Source: Bacteroides faecalis (GTDB lineage: Bacteria > Bacteroidota > Bacteroidia > Bacteroidales > Bacteroidaceae). Taken from it: a stretch of DNA of 34,801 bases. Positions 17,208 through 26,311 of the stretch are shown piece after piece; the first letter of the stretch is position 1, and every line of letters begins with the position of its first letter. Location of the stretch: positions 1-34,801 of the forward strand of contig NZ_BHWB01000028.1 in NCBI RefSeq assembly GCF_003865075.1, given 5' to 3'. The notes below the pieces were generated by a model, which had not been told where the DNA came from, ran no database searches, and saw only the letters and a program-made list of their open reading frames with translations. The translations under genes and the position numbers were made by a program.

Positions 17208-17237
17208 TTTGATTTTATTTCTTTTTTCTCATCTTTG
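17208..17237 (+). promoter_or_regulatory. Possible promoter of the S41 peptidase gene
   Basis: TTTG at 17208-17211 and CATCTTTG at 17230-17237 (one mismatch to TAnnTTTG) are 18 bp apart, about 40 bp before the start codon. The rest of 17013-17207 holds a short A-run/GGCTG/T-run hairpin right after the DPP7 stop (about 17011-17029), a weak terminator, and nothing else I recognise. Confidence 0.4.
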
Positions 17238-17279
17238 TCATGTGTAGGTCTTTAAATTGATTACAAAACTATTATACAT

Positions 17280-19484
17280 ATGAAAACCAGATTATTTAGC
17301 CTATTGCTATTTGCGCTGATTGCTTTTAATCTATGCGCACAGTCTGATCAGGGTAAAAAGGGGCTCCTGACTTTTGAGAAGACACGTATCATCTCTTTCA
17401 ATCCTATGCAGGGAATGCCCAACATGGCTTGGTATAGTGAGAATAAGAATGTTCGGGTGGATACTGATGTCCGTTTTAATAATGAATCGTCATTATTTCT
17501 TTCGTCTACCAACGAAAATATGGCGGATGTACTTTTCTACATGATAAATCGGGATATTATAGGAAAAACAATTGTTTTTAAAGGCAAATATAAATACCAG
17601 CAGGCGAATCAGGCAAAAGCCCGTTTTTCCATCAAACTGGATACTCATTATCGGAAAGTAGAGAAACAGACCGTTGATGTGGTATGTAACGGAGATCAGG
17701 AATGGACAGATTTCTGTGTGGAAATGCCATTCGAACGTTCTGATAAATTTTTCCTTCAGATACTTTGTGAAGGAGAGGTAAAATTTTGGGTAAATGATTG
17801 CCAGGTATTAGTAGACGGTCAATCCTTAGATATCATCAAAAATTCGGATAAAAAAGTGGATAAGGATCTGGAATTTGTAGGAAATTCTGGAATATTAATT
17901 GGTGAAGTTAATCAGCAGACTTTGGAAAATCTGGAAGTATTGGGTAAAGTCTGGGGATTTCTCAAGTATTTTCATCCGCAAGTAGTAATTGGTAAGTATA
18001 ACTGGGATTTTGAACTTTTTAGAGTGATGCCTGAGATAGCTGCTGCAAAAAACCAAAAAGAAAGAAATTCACTTTTGAGCAAATGGTTGGATAAGTACGG
18101 TGAAATCAAGGAAACTGAGGACTACGCTGTGAAAGATTCCAGTTTGTATCATCGTTTTGCCCAATTGGCTTGGTTGGAAGACCCGGCTCTTTTTGATAAG
18201 GCACTGTCTAAGAAACTGGTGAAAATCAAGAATGCAAAACGTAATTGCGTACTCAACTATTATCTTCCCATATTGACCGGAAAAGAGGAGGTCGAGTTTG
18301 CTAGAGATAAACCCTATCCCGGAATCGGTTGGGAGGATCAGGGCTATCGCATTCTTACAGTTTACAGGCTTTGGAATGCGATCCAATATGGTTATCCTTA
18401 CACGAATTTAACGGATCATAAATGGGATACACTTCTGGCACAGTATCTCCCTGAATTTATAAATGCCCCTTCAGAAAAAGACCTGGATTATTCCATACGG
18501 AAGTTGTCTGCCGAAATTAATGATTCGCATGGAAATCTCGAGTTTCCTAATAATGAGCTTCGTTTATATGGGCTTCCGGTAGAGCTGACTCAGACAAAGG
18601 ATGGAAATCTCGTAGTGCAATCTACTATGGTGCAGGGACTTGACAGGGGAATGGTCATACTGGCTGTGAACGATAAACCTATTTCGGAAATTGTGGAGAG
18701 CTACCGTTCTACCATTCCTTCTTCCAATGAAAGAGGATTGTTGAGGAATACTTCCTTCCGATTATTGGCTACAACAGAGAGTGAGCTAAAAATCAAAGTA
18801 GGGTATCAAGGTCAGTCTCATGAATGTGTGATCCCAATGCAAGCCTTTATCCGAGTAGAACCTGAAGGCAGAAAGAGACCGGTAGATTATGGATTGAATG
18901 CAAAAGATATTCTTTATATCAATGCTGGAGAAACAAGCATGAAGGAGGTGGAACAGATGATGAAGACTCGCCTTAATGCCAAAGGGCTTATATTGGATAT
19001 GCGTAAGTATCCAACTTGGGAGATAAAGGGAATGCTTGAGAAGTACCTTTATCCTAAGTTAACTCCCTATGTGTGGTTTACAATGAATTCGAAAAAGTAT
19101 CCGGGTAATTTCTTTCTAGATATATATGGAGATGTTGGTACTACTCAAGGGAATCCCGATTATTTCAAGGGTAAAATTGCAATTCTGGTAAATGAAATGA
19201 CTCAAAGTCAAGGAGAGCTAACATCGATTGCTTTTCGGAGAGCACCGCACAGTGCAGTTATAGGTACACAAACTGCCGGAGCAAACGGCCACATCGGTTA
19301 TTTGTATCTGCCTCGCGGGATAAAGTTTAACTATACAATGGCTGGTGTATTCTATCCGGATTGGAAATTGAATCAGAGAGTTGGAGTGAGTATTGATATT
19401 CCGGTGGGGCAAACAGTGGAAGATGTGGAAGCTGGAGAGGATATGTGGATCAAGAAAGGGATTGAATACATTGAGAGTGAGTAA
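17280..19484 (+). CDS. Secreted S41 family peptidase (C-terminal processing/tricorn-core type)
   Basis: 734 residues. The signal peptide (MKTRLFSLLLFALIAFNLCA) precedes a beta-rich N-terminal module (about 25-190) of unknown role. A helical linker with the S41-associated segment LGKVWGFLKYFHP follows at about 220-235, and the peptidase core covers about 370-734. Core motifs are NDSHGNL with His417 (tricorn-like His), a PDZ-like stretch around GLDRGMVILAVNDKPISEI, and VNEMTQSQGE with the probable nucleophile Ser643 and Glu646. GTQTAGANGHIG comes next. These make an active serine peptidase likely. The substrate is unknown. It lies downstream of DPP7 with its own probable promoter and ends at a shared terminator. 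Confidence 0.85.
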   Translation: MKTRLFSLLLFALIAFNLCAQSDQGKKGLLTFEKTRIISFNPMQGMPNMAWYSENKNVRVDTDVRFNNESSLFLSSTNENMADVLFYMINRDIIGKTIVFKGKYKYQQANQAKARFSIKLDTHYRKVEKQTVDVVCNGDQEWTDFCVEMPFERSDKFFLQILCEGEVKFWVNDCQVLVDGQSLDIIKNSDKKVDKDLEFVGNSGILIGEVNQQTLENLEVLGKVWGFLKYFHPQVVIGKYNWDFELFRVMPEIAAAKNQKERNSLLSKWLDKYGEIKETEDYAVKDSSLYHRFAQLAWLEDPALFDKALSKKLVKIKNAKRNCVLNYYLPILTGKEEVEFARDKPYPGIGWEDQGYRILTVYRLWNAIQYGYPYTNLTDHKWDTLLAQYLPEFINAPSEKDLDYSIRKLSAEINDSHGNLEFPNNELRLYGLPVELTQTKDGNLVVQSTMVQGLDRGMVILAVNDKPISEIVESYRSTIPSSNERGLLRNTSFRLLATTESELKIKVGYQGQSHECVIPMQAFIRVEPEGRKRPVDYGLNAKDILYINAGETSMKEVEQMMKTRLNAKGLILDMRKYPTWEIKGMLEKYLYPKLTPYVWFTMNSKKYPGNFFLDIYGDVGTTQGNPDYFKGKIAILVNEMTQSQGELTSIAFRRAPHSAVIGTQTAGANGHIGYLYLPRGIKFNYTMAGVFYPDWKLNQRVGVSIDIPVGQTVEDVEAGEDMWIKKGIEYIESE

Positions 19485-19513
19485 GTAGGAATCTGTTAAT
19501 TTCTAAAATTATC

Positions 19514-19560
19514 AACTCGGCAACAAAGATCCGAATAGGATTATGTTGCCGGGTTCATTT
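19514..19560. terminator. Bidirectional terminator between convergent genes
   Basis: AACTCGGCAAC (19514-19524) pairs with GTTGCCGGGTT (19545-19555) with one G-T pair, followed by CATTTGT. It lies between the S41 gene and the leftward GH2 gene and probably serves both. Confidence 0.65.
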
Positions 19561-19582
19561 GTATGCTAGGAATGAGTTAGGT

Positions 19583-21349
19583 TTATTTTTTCTTTGTCGG
19601 TCTACTTGGGATTTTTTCAAAGATAGATTTGACTCGTTCAACGTTTAGTTTGGGTTCACGATTATAGTTGTAGATACCATTCTTTTCCTGTTCGATATCA
19701 GTAAGCTGAGTGTAACAAAATCCGGTAATATTTCCAGAAGTCTGAATTGCATCGACTAGCTTTTCCAGACACTCATAGATATCATCTTCGTTGGTAAACA
19801 TACCTCCATGCCCCCATGTACCTTTGGCGCTTTCTGATGTTTCCCAAACAAGACCACCAAATTCACCAATGAAAAGGGGCTGATTGGTATATTCTGCTTT
19901 ATTTTTATCCGGTTTCAGTTTTAATGCGAAGCGCGTTACGTCTGACTCATAGTTCATGATACTCCAGATATCAGTAACGCAGTGGAAACTTGTAAGATCA
20001 TTGAATGGTCGGCTAGGATCAATGGCTTTAGTTATCTTTTGTGTATCAAATATTAGTCGTATGAATGTAGGTGTAATTCTACTAAATAGAGTGAAGGGAG
20101 ACCAGGTGATTATGGAAGGGTGATTCCGATCCCGTTCAAGGATTTCCGCCCATTCACTGAGGAAATTCCGTGATGCAACCTCGTTATTAGGATCCATTCC
20201 GCCGTTAGGAGATTCTACCCAAGTGATAAATCCAAGTTTGTCTGCCCAATAATGGAATCGTTCTTCGAAAATCTTTTGGTGTAGACGTGCACCATTAAAG
20301 CCGGCGGCTTTACCTAATAGAATATCATTTTTTAGGGCCTCGTCGGTGGGCGCAGTCCAAATTCCGTCGGGATAATATCCTTGATTCATAACCAAACGCT
20401 GGAAATAAGGCTCATTGTTTAAGTAAAATTGTCCGTTAGCTGTGTGAACTTTGCGCATGCCTACGTATGATTTTACTTCGTCGATAACCTGTCCTTTAGC
20501 ATCTTTTATACGGTAGGTGATACCGTACAAATGAGGAGTTTCGGGACTCCAAAGTTTCATTTTTTTTATAGGTAGAGTCAGATCGCTACCATTAGCACAT
20601 TGGGATATTTGTTGAGCGACTTTTCTCTGACCGTCATATAACGTAACTTCCAGTGTCTGACCATCGGATATTTGATAGAATTGTGGAGTGATTGTCAATT
20701 GTTTATTGTCGATGTTTGGAGAAGTGATTGCTGATTCCAATCCATAGGTAGAGACAGCTTCCATCCATACAGTCTGCCAGATACCGGTAACGCGGGTGTA
20801 AAAACATGCAAAAGAAGATTTTTCCAGAGATTGTTTGCCACATGCCTGAAGTCCTGACCTTGGATTGTCGGACGCAGCTACCACAAGATTATAGGTTTGT
20901 CCTGGTTTGGTTATCTGAGTTAAGTCTATTGAAAATGGGGTACTTCCACCATAATGGAAACCGACCATACGTCCATCCAGATAGATTTCTGCAACATAAT
21001 CAACAGCACCGAAATGGAGTAAAATCTTCTTGTTCTCCCAATCTGTCGGTATGGTCAGAGATCGTTGATACCATATTCTTTTTATAAAATCCGTGTGGTT
21101 AACCCCCGATAGCTTACTTTCCGGGCAGAAAGGGACAGTAATTGTACCGCTGAGGCTCTTTGACGTTGGCAGGTTGCGCTTGTTCCCTGTATTGTCGGAA
21201 TCGAGCTCATATGTCCAGGTTCCGTTTAAATTAACCCAAGTACTTCTTTCGAACTGTGGGCGCGGATATTCCGATCGGGGAATATCATTGGTTGCTTTAG
21301 CTACAAAAGAAAGTAGTAAGCCAACTAGAATAAGATGTGCTTTTCTCAT
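19583..21349 (-). CDS. GH2-family protein lacking the acid/base Asn-Glu pair
   Basis: 588 residues with signal peptide (MRKAHLILVGLLLSFVAKA). It has the three GH2 modules: a jelly-roll sugar-binding domain (about 30-190, with WVNLNGTWTYELD and WYQRSLTIP), an Ig-like domain (about 195-295) and a TIM barrel (about 300-588). The nucleophile region is normal (PLFIGEFGGLVWE, Glu496). The acid/base region is not. GH2 enzymes have Asn-Glu after HPSIITW-x-P-F/L, but here the sequence is HPSIITWSPFTLFSR, with Thr420-Leu421 in place of Asn-Glu. The reading frame is intact on both sides. It may therefore be inactive, use another residue, or serve as a sugar-binding protein. Its neighbour across a 270-bp divergent promoter region is a canonical GH2 enzyme. 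Confidence 0.85.
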   Translation of the reverse strand: MRKAHLILVGLLLSFVAKATNDIPRSEYPRPQFERSTWVNLNGTWTYELDSDNTGNKRNLPTSKSLSGTITVPFCPESKLSGVNHTDFIKRIWYQRSLTIPTDWENKKILLHFGAVDYVAEIYLDGRMVGFHYGGSTPFSIDLTQITKPGQTYNLVVAASDNPRSGLQACGKQSLEKSSFACFYTRVTGIWQTVWMEAVSTYGLESAITSPNIDNKQLTITPQFYQISDGQTLEVTLYDGQRKVAQQISQCANGSDLTLPIKKMKLWSPETPHLYGITYRIKDAKGQVIDEVKSYVGMRKVHTANGQFYLNNEPYFQRLVMNQGYYPDGIWTAPTDEALKNDILLGKAAGFNGARLHQKIFEERFHYWADKLGFITWVESPNGGMDPNNEVASRNFLSEWAEILERDRNHPSIITWSPFTLFSRITPTFIRLIFDTQKITKAIDPSRPFNDLTSFHCVTDIWSIMNYESDVTRFALKLKPDKNKAEYTNQPLFIGEFGGLVWETSESAKGTWGHGGMFTNEDDIYECLEKLVDAIQTSGNITGFCYTQLTDIEQEKNGIYNYNREPKLNVERVKSIFEKIPSRPTKKK

Positions 21350-21397
21350 GTTTAGTAAATTTTGTTTTTTGTAATATTTAAAGATGTTAGTTGATTA

Positions 21398-21405
21398 CAA
21401 AGTTA
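21398..21405 (-). promoter_or_regulatory. -7 box for the leftward GH2 gene
   Basis: On the minus strand this reads TAACTTTG, a TAnnTTTG match about 50 bp before the start. No good -33 element was found. Confidence 0.45.
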
Positions 21406-21543
21406 AGAATTAATAAAGGAGAAAAAGAAATAAACTATTCAAATAAGGACATTATCTGTTCATTATAGCAATAAACCGGTTATATTTTAAAGCGTATATA
21501 TCATAAATATTATAAATTCATTATTAAAGCCGAAAAAAAACAC

Positions 21544-21551
21544 TACATTTG
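21544..21551 (+). promoter_or_regulatory. -7 box for the rightward beta-galactosidase gene
   Basis: TACATTTG matches TAnnTTTG, 68 bp before the start. The intervening 21406-21543 is AT-rich and otherwise unremarkable. Confidence 0.5.
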
Positions 21552-21619
21552 TAAGCGAATGAAACTCTGGAAAACATGAACCATGGAGAAACATTAAAAC
21601 TAAATAACCAATCAATTTT

Positions 21620-24600
21620 ATGAAACGACAAATCATGAACAGTGCATTGATTGCATTTCTGACTTTGCCTTTATCTGTTGTAGCACAGAATACCGATAAG
21701 CCGGAATGGAACAATGAGTATGTGTCGGGAGTGAATAAAGAGGTGGCTTGTCAGATAGCTATTCCTTTTGCTAACGAACAACAAGCGATGGATTTAACCA
21801 TTGAAGAATCTCCTTATTACAAAACATTGAACGGCACATGGAAATTCCATTGGGTAGCCGATCCTAAAGACAGACCACAGGATTTTTACCGGTCGGAGTA
21901 TGATGTTAGCGGGTGGGATGATATCAAAGTACCTGCCCCTTGGCAGATCGAAGCGATACGTCACAATAAAAAATGGGACAAACCGCTGTATTGTAATGTT
22001 ATCTATCCTTTCTGTGATTGGCGTAAGGTAGAGTGGCCTAACGTTATTCAACCTCGTCCTTCTGATTATACATTTGCTACCATGCCTAATCCGGTTGGTA
22101 GTTATCGTCGGGAGTTTACCTTACCGGATTCTTGGAAGGGACGTGATATTTTCATCCGTTTTAATGGGGTAGAAGCTGGATTCTATATCTGGGTGAATGG
22201 CAAGAAAGTCGGCTATTCGGAAGACAGCTATCTGCCTGCAGAGTTTAATTTGACTCCTTATTTGAAGAATGGTAAAAATATACTTGCTGTTGAGGTTTAT
22301 CGTTTTACAGATGGTAGTTTCTTGGAGTGTCAGGACTTCTGGCGTTTTAGTGGCATCTTTAGAGATGTCTTTTTGTGGTCAGCACCGAAGACCCAGATCA
22401 GAGACTTCTTTTTCACAACCGATCTGGACAAAGAATTTAAAAATGCCATTGTTAATCTGGACGTAGAAATTACTGGCAAGAAGAGTAATGATGAGATTCA
22501 GGTTAAACTGATGGATCTGAATGGAAAAGAAATTGCCAAGCAGACTACACGTGCTCAAATCGGAACCAATCATATTGAATTTGAGGTGATGAATCCGTTG
22601 AAATGGACGGCTGAAACTCCTAATCTGTATAACTTAGCTATCTCTTTGATCCGGAAAGGTAAAACAACGGATATTCGTAATGTGAAGGTAGGCTTCCGCA
22701 AAATAGAATTTACTAGTGATGGTCAGATGTTGATCAACGGTAAAACAACTTTGTTTAAGGGAGTTGATAGACATGACCATAGTTCTGAAAACGGACGTAC
22801 TGTTTCTAAGGAAGAGATGGAGAAAGATGTGCAGTTAATGAAATCCTTCAATGTAAATGCCGTACGTACTTCTCATTATCCGAACAATCCTTATTTCTAT
22901 GATTTGTGTGACAGATATGGTATTTATGTGCTTGCAGAAGCAAACGTGGAATGTCATGGTTTGATGGCTTTATCTCATGAACCTTCTTGGAAGAAGTCTT
23001 TTACAGAGCGTAGTGAGAATATGGTGAGACGTTACAGAAATCATCCTTCTGTTATGATGTGGTCTTTGGGAAATGAGTCCGGTAACGGTATCAACTTTAA
23101 GTCAGCAGAAGAAGCTGTTAAGAAGTTGGATAAAACACGTCCTACTCATTATGAAGGAAATAGTTCTTTCTGTGATGTGACCAGTAATATGTATCCCAGT
23201 GTAGAATGGCTGGAGAATGTAGGAAAAGAGCGTTTGGAAAAATCACAGAAGGGTGAGGCTGTGAAACCTCATGTAGTTTGTGAATATGCTCATGCAATGG
23301 GTAATTCGATGGGTAATTTCAGAGAGTATTGGGAGACATACGAACGTTATCCGGCTTTGATTGGTGGCTTTATCTGGGACTGGGTAGATCAGAGTATCAA
23401 AGTACCTACTCCTGATGGTACCGGTTATTATATGGCTGTTGGTGGCGATTTCGGTGACAAACCTAATGACGGTAATTTCTGTACGAACGGTGTTATATTC
23501 TCCGACCGTACTTATGCACCGAAAGCTTTGGAAGTTAAAAAGATACATCAACCGGTGAAAGTTGAGGCTTTGGGAGATGGTAAGTATAAAATTACCAATA
23601 AAAGATTCCATACAGGTCTGGATGATTTATATGGAAGGTATGAAATAATGGAAGATGGTAAAGTCCTTTCATCGGGAAATCTGGAAGAGTTGCAGTTAGA
23701 TGCACAAGGAAGCAAAGTTATTACTATTGCTGATCCGGTCTTAACGAAAGTTCCCGGAGCCGAATACTTCATTAAGTTCAGTTTCTGTCAGAAGAAAGAT
23801 ACCGACTGGGAAAAAGCAGGATATGAAGTGGCGTCCGAACAAATAAAAATAGCGGATAGTGAGAAACCTGTTTTCAAGGCAGGAAATGGGGCAATCAGTT
23901 GTACGGAGACAGAAAAAGGTTATCTCGTAAAAGGTGAACGTTTCGAAGCTACTTTCTCAAAAGAAGAAGGAACCGTATCTTCTTATGTATTGGATGGGGT
24001 GCCTTTGATAAGCAAAGGGCTGGAACTGAACGTTTTCCGTGCACCTACGGATAATGATAAACAAGTAGATGGAGACTGGCAACGCAAAGGACTGTATAAT
24101 ATGTCTTTAGAGCCTGGTCAGTGGGAAATGCGTCAAGAAGACGGTAAGGTGATTCTGGCAATAAAGAATATCTATAAAGGTAAATCAGGCTTTGATTTCC
24201 AGACAACGATTGAGTATACTGTAGCTGCGGATGGTTCTATTCTGGTGAATAGTACGATTATTCCTGCCATGAATGGAGAAACCATTCCTCGTGTGGGTTA
24301 TCGTTTGGAATTGCCGGAAGGCTTCGAACGGATGCGTTGGTTTGGTTGTGGCCCATTTGAAAATTATGTAGACCGTAAGGATGCTTCTTATGTAGGTATC
24401 TATGATGATCAGGTATCCAACAAGTGGTTGAATTATATCAGATCACAGGAAATGGGTAATCATGAAGATGTACGTTGGATTTCTATAACGAATCCGAATG
24501 GAGTAGGTTTTGTATTTGTTGCCGGAGATAAGATGTCGGCTACTGCTTTGCATGTAAGAGCGCAAGATATGGTTGATCCTAACGATCTTAGAAAGCTGTA

Positions 24601-25879
24601 TCATCGGTATGAAGTGCCTGTAAGAAAAGAAACAATTCTTTGTTTGGATGCAGCAACCCGTCCGTTGGGTAATGCCAGTTGCGGTCCCGGCCCGATGAGA
24701 AAGTATGAACTTTTCTCTCAGCCAACTGTATTCAGCTTTATGATGTTGCCTTTGGAAAGAAGTTATTTAAAAGACGAATTGGCTAAAAAAGCACGTGTAC
24801 GGATGCCGGTGTCTATGCCTGTTCTGATTGAGCGGGGCAATGATGGTTACCTGAATCTGAAGACAAGTACACCGGGAGCTAAGATTTATTATAGCCTGAA
24901 CGGAGAAAAGTATAAGGAATATACAGGAGCTATCGAATTAATCTCCGGTGGTAAGGTACAAGCGTATGCCGTTTCAGAGAATCTGGGCAAAAGTATGGTT
25001 ACATCTGCTGAATTTCCGATTTATGTGGATCGCTCTGGCTGGAAGATTGTTTCTGTCAGCAGTGAAAACAAGGGAGAAGAAGCGAAAAATGCAATTGATG
25101 GAGATCCGAATACGATCTGGCATACCCGTTGGAGTGAAAATGAAGCCAAGCATCCGCATGAGATCATTGTAGATATGGCTTCCTTGCTCGAGATAGATCA
25201 ATTCATTTATCAGCCACGCAATTCAGAGAATGGTCGTATCAAGGACTATGAACTTTATTTCAGTACAGATGGTAAGACTTGGGAGAATAAGATCAAAGGT
25301 GCTTTTGAGAACTCTTCTTCGTCACAAATTGTACGATTGGAGAAGCCTATTGTTGCACGTTATTTCAAGTTGATTGCTTTATCCGAATTGTTTGGCAGAA
25401 ACTGGGCTTCGGCTGCCGAATTAAATGTTAATGTTACTAAAAACCTGTCAGGAGTAACCGGAAGCAAGCAGCGGGTAATATATGTAGATAGCGATGCAGA
25501 CGATAGTATGAAATTGGCTGCTGACGGCAATATCAATACTTATTGGCATACGGTCCACAACCAGTTCTATCTGGCTCCTTATCCTCATGAAATACAAATG
25601 CACCTGTCTAAGGAGATGAAGGTAAAAGGTATTAAATATACGCCTCGCCAGGATTCATCGGAAGGACGGATAGCCAAATATGAAATATATGTGAGTCGTG
25701 ACGGAAAAGAGTGGGGGAAAGCAGTTGCTTCAGGTACTTTTACCGACTCTAAAGATACACAGAAAGTTGAGTTTACTCCGCGTTCTGTAAAGTACGTGAA
25801 ACTTCAGGCTTTGTCAGCTTGCTCTAAAGACGATAAACGGGCTGCTGTAGCAGAATTAGAAATTCTGGTAGAAGAGTAA
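21620..25879 (+). CDS. GH2 beta-galactosidase (LacZ type) with chitobiase-like and two F5/8C domains
   Basis: 1419 residues. The signal peptide (about 1-22, ending VVAQ) targets the envelope. A LacZ-like five-domain body follows: jelly roll (about 45-215), Ig-like (220-330), TIM barrel (335-640), second Ig-like (650-740) and the beta-galactosidase small-chain domain (about 750-1043, with FRAPTDND). The acid/base is Glu486 in MMWSLGNESGNG and the nucleophile is Glu555 in VVCEYAHAMGNSMGNF. Beyond the normal LacZ end are a chitobiase-type C-terminal domain (about 1075-1135, PGAKIYYSLNGEKY) and two F5/8C (CBM32-like) domains (about 1138-1270 and 1283-1419, each with an A-x-DG-(D/N)-x-NT-x-WHT motif). 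These add-ons suggest binding to a complex glycan, probably host- or mucin-type. Release of beta-linked galactose is the family expectation. Confidence 0.92.
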   Translation: MKRQIMNSALIAFLTLPLSVVAQNTDKPEWNNEYVSGVNKEVACQIAIPFANEQQAMDLTIEESPYYKTLNGTWKFHWVADPKDRPQDFYRSEYDVSGWDDIKVPAPWQIEAIRHNKKWDKPLYCNVIYPFCDWRKVEWPNVIQPRPSDYTFATMPNPVGSYRREFTLPDSWKGRDIFIRFNGVEAGFYIWVNGKKVGYSEDSYLPAEFNLTPYLKNGKNILAVEVYRFTDGSFLECQDFWRFSGIFRDVFLWSAPKTQIRDFFFTTDLDKEFKNAIVNLDVEITGKKSNDEIQVKLMDLNGKEIAKQTTRAQIGTNHIEFEVMNPLKWTAETPNLYNLAISLIRKGKTTDIRNVKVGFRKIEFTSDGQMLINGKTTLFKGVDRHDHSSENGRTVSKEEMEKDVQLMKSFNVNAVRTSHYPNNPYFYDLCDRYGIYVLAEANVECHGLMALSHEPSWKKSFTERSENMVRRYRNHPSVMMWSLGNESGNGINFKSAEEAVKKLDKTRPTHYEGNSSFCDVTSNMYPSVEWLENVGKERLEKSQKGEAVKPHVVCEYAHAMGNSMGNFREYWETYERYPALIGGFIWDWVDQSIKVPTPDGTGYYMAVGGDFGDKPNDGNFCTNGVIFSDRTYAPKALEVKKIHQPVKVEALGDGKYKITNKRFHTGLDDLYGRYEIMEDGKVLSSGNLEELQLDAQGSKVITIADPVLTKVPGAEYFIKFSFCQKKDTDWEKAGYEVASEQIKIADSEKPVFKAGNGAISCTETEKGYLVKGERFEATFSKEEGTVSSYVLDGVPLISKGLELNVFRAPTDNDKQVDGDWQRKGLYNMSLEPGQWEMRQEDGKVILAIKNIYKGKSGFDFQTTIEYTVAADGSILVNSTIIPAMNGETIPRVGYRLELPEGFERMRWFGCGPFENYVDRKDASYVGIYDDQVSNKWLNYIRSQEMGNHEDVRWISITNPNGVGFVFVAGDKMSATALHVRAQDMVDPNDLRKLYHRYEVPVRKETILCLDAATRPLGNASCGPGPMRKYELFSQPTVFSFMMLPLERSYLKDELAKKARVRMPVSMPVLIERGNDGYLNLKTSTPGAKIYYSLNGEKYKEYTGAIELISGGKVQAYAVSENLGKSMVTSAEFPIYVDRSGWKIVSVSSENKGEEAKNAIDGDPNTIWHTRWSENEAKHPHEIIVDMASLLEIDQFIYQPRNSENGRIKDYELYFSTDGKTWENKIKGAFENSSSSQIVRLEKPIVARYFKLIALSELFGRNWASAAELNVNVTKNLSGVTGSKQRVIYVDSDADDSMKLAADGNINTYWHTVHNQFYLAPYPHEIQMHLSKEMKVKGIKYTPRQDSSEGRIAKYEIYVSRDGKEWGKAVASGTFTDSKDTQKVEFTPRSVKYVKLQALSACSKDDKRAAVAELEILVEE

Positions 25880-25902
25880 CAACCTATTTATTAGTCGTGT
25901 CC

Positions 25903-25957
25903 ATATATGCCCAGCGTGGTGAGTATATAGCTCCACCGTGCTGGGCATATATATTTG
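25903..25957. terminator. Terminator after the beta-galactosidase gene
   Basis: ATATATGCCCAGC (25903-25915) pairs perfectly with GCTGGGCATATAT (25940-25952). An imperfect inner stem, TGGTGAG with CTCCACC, extends it. The T-run is short (ATATATTTG). Confidence 0.7.
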
Positions 25958-25970
25958 CCACGTTGATTAT

Positions 25971-26020
25971 TAATACCTGAGAATCAGGATGCTAATACCT
26001 TATAATCTAGTTAAATACCT
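25971..26020. repeat. Three direct A/T boxes (TAATACCT) with about 20-22 bp spacing
   Basis: TAATACCT occurs at 25971-25978 and 25993-26000, and AAATACCT at 26013-26020. The first box and its flank (TATTAATAC...GAA.CAGG) resemble part of the box array at 28347-28447. The rest of the gap to 26162 holds one short hairpin (TGAAAAC/GTTTTCA, 26045-26063, followed by TCTTCTT) and a weak -7-like TTTATTTG at 26097-26104. Operator function is inference. Confidence 0.4.
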
Positions 26021-26162
26021 TTCATTTTTCTGATGCATAACAAATGAAAACTTGAGGTTTTCATCTTCTTAAAATAAACAACTGATTAACATGAATTTTA
26101 TTTGATAGGTTAAGCTTGCGCTAGTTTCATTTTGTCAATGAAAAAATTAAATTCTATCAATT

Positions 26163-26297
26163 ATGAGGAGAACAGTTTTTTTAGTTGTACATGCTGTTAC
26201 TATAGTAAGTGCAGTTTGTGTGAAGAAAAGCATGAAGGGTATTCGCTTAACAGACTTGGGACTAAGTGAAATTTCGGTATTTGCTCTTAAAATATAA
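26163..26297 (+). CDS. Small NVEALA-like peptide gene
   Basis: A 44-residue frame starts with ATG at 26163. It has a short basic start (MRRT), a hydrophobic stretch (VFLVVHAVTIVSAVCV), a basic KKSMKG and the ending LTDLGLSEISVFALKI. This layout resembles NVEALA-type peptides of Bacteroidetes, in which a leader-like hydrophobic segment is followed by LsDLaLaNVEALA. The terminal NVEALA is degenerate here, and the Cys-rich tail of many members is absent. These peptides often precede surface beta-propeller genes, but no such gene is present. It could be an eroded copy or a chance frame. Confidence 0.4.
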   Translation: MRRTVFLVVHAVTIVSAVCVKKSMKGIRLTDLGLSEISVFALKI

Positions 26298-26311
26298 ATC
26301 TCTTAAATAAT

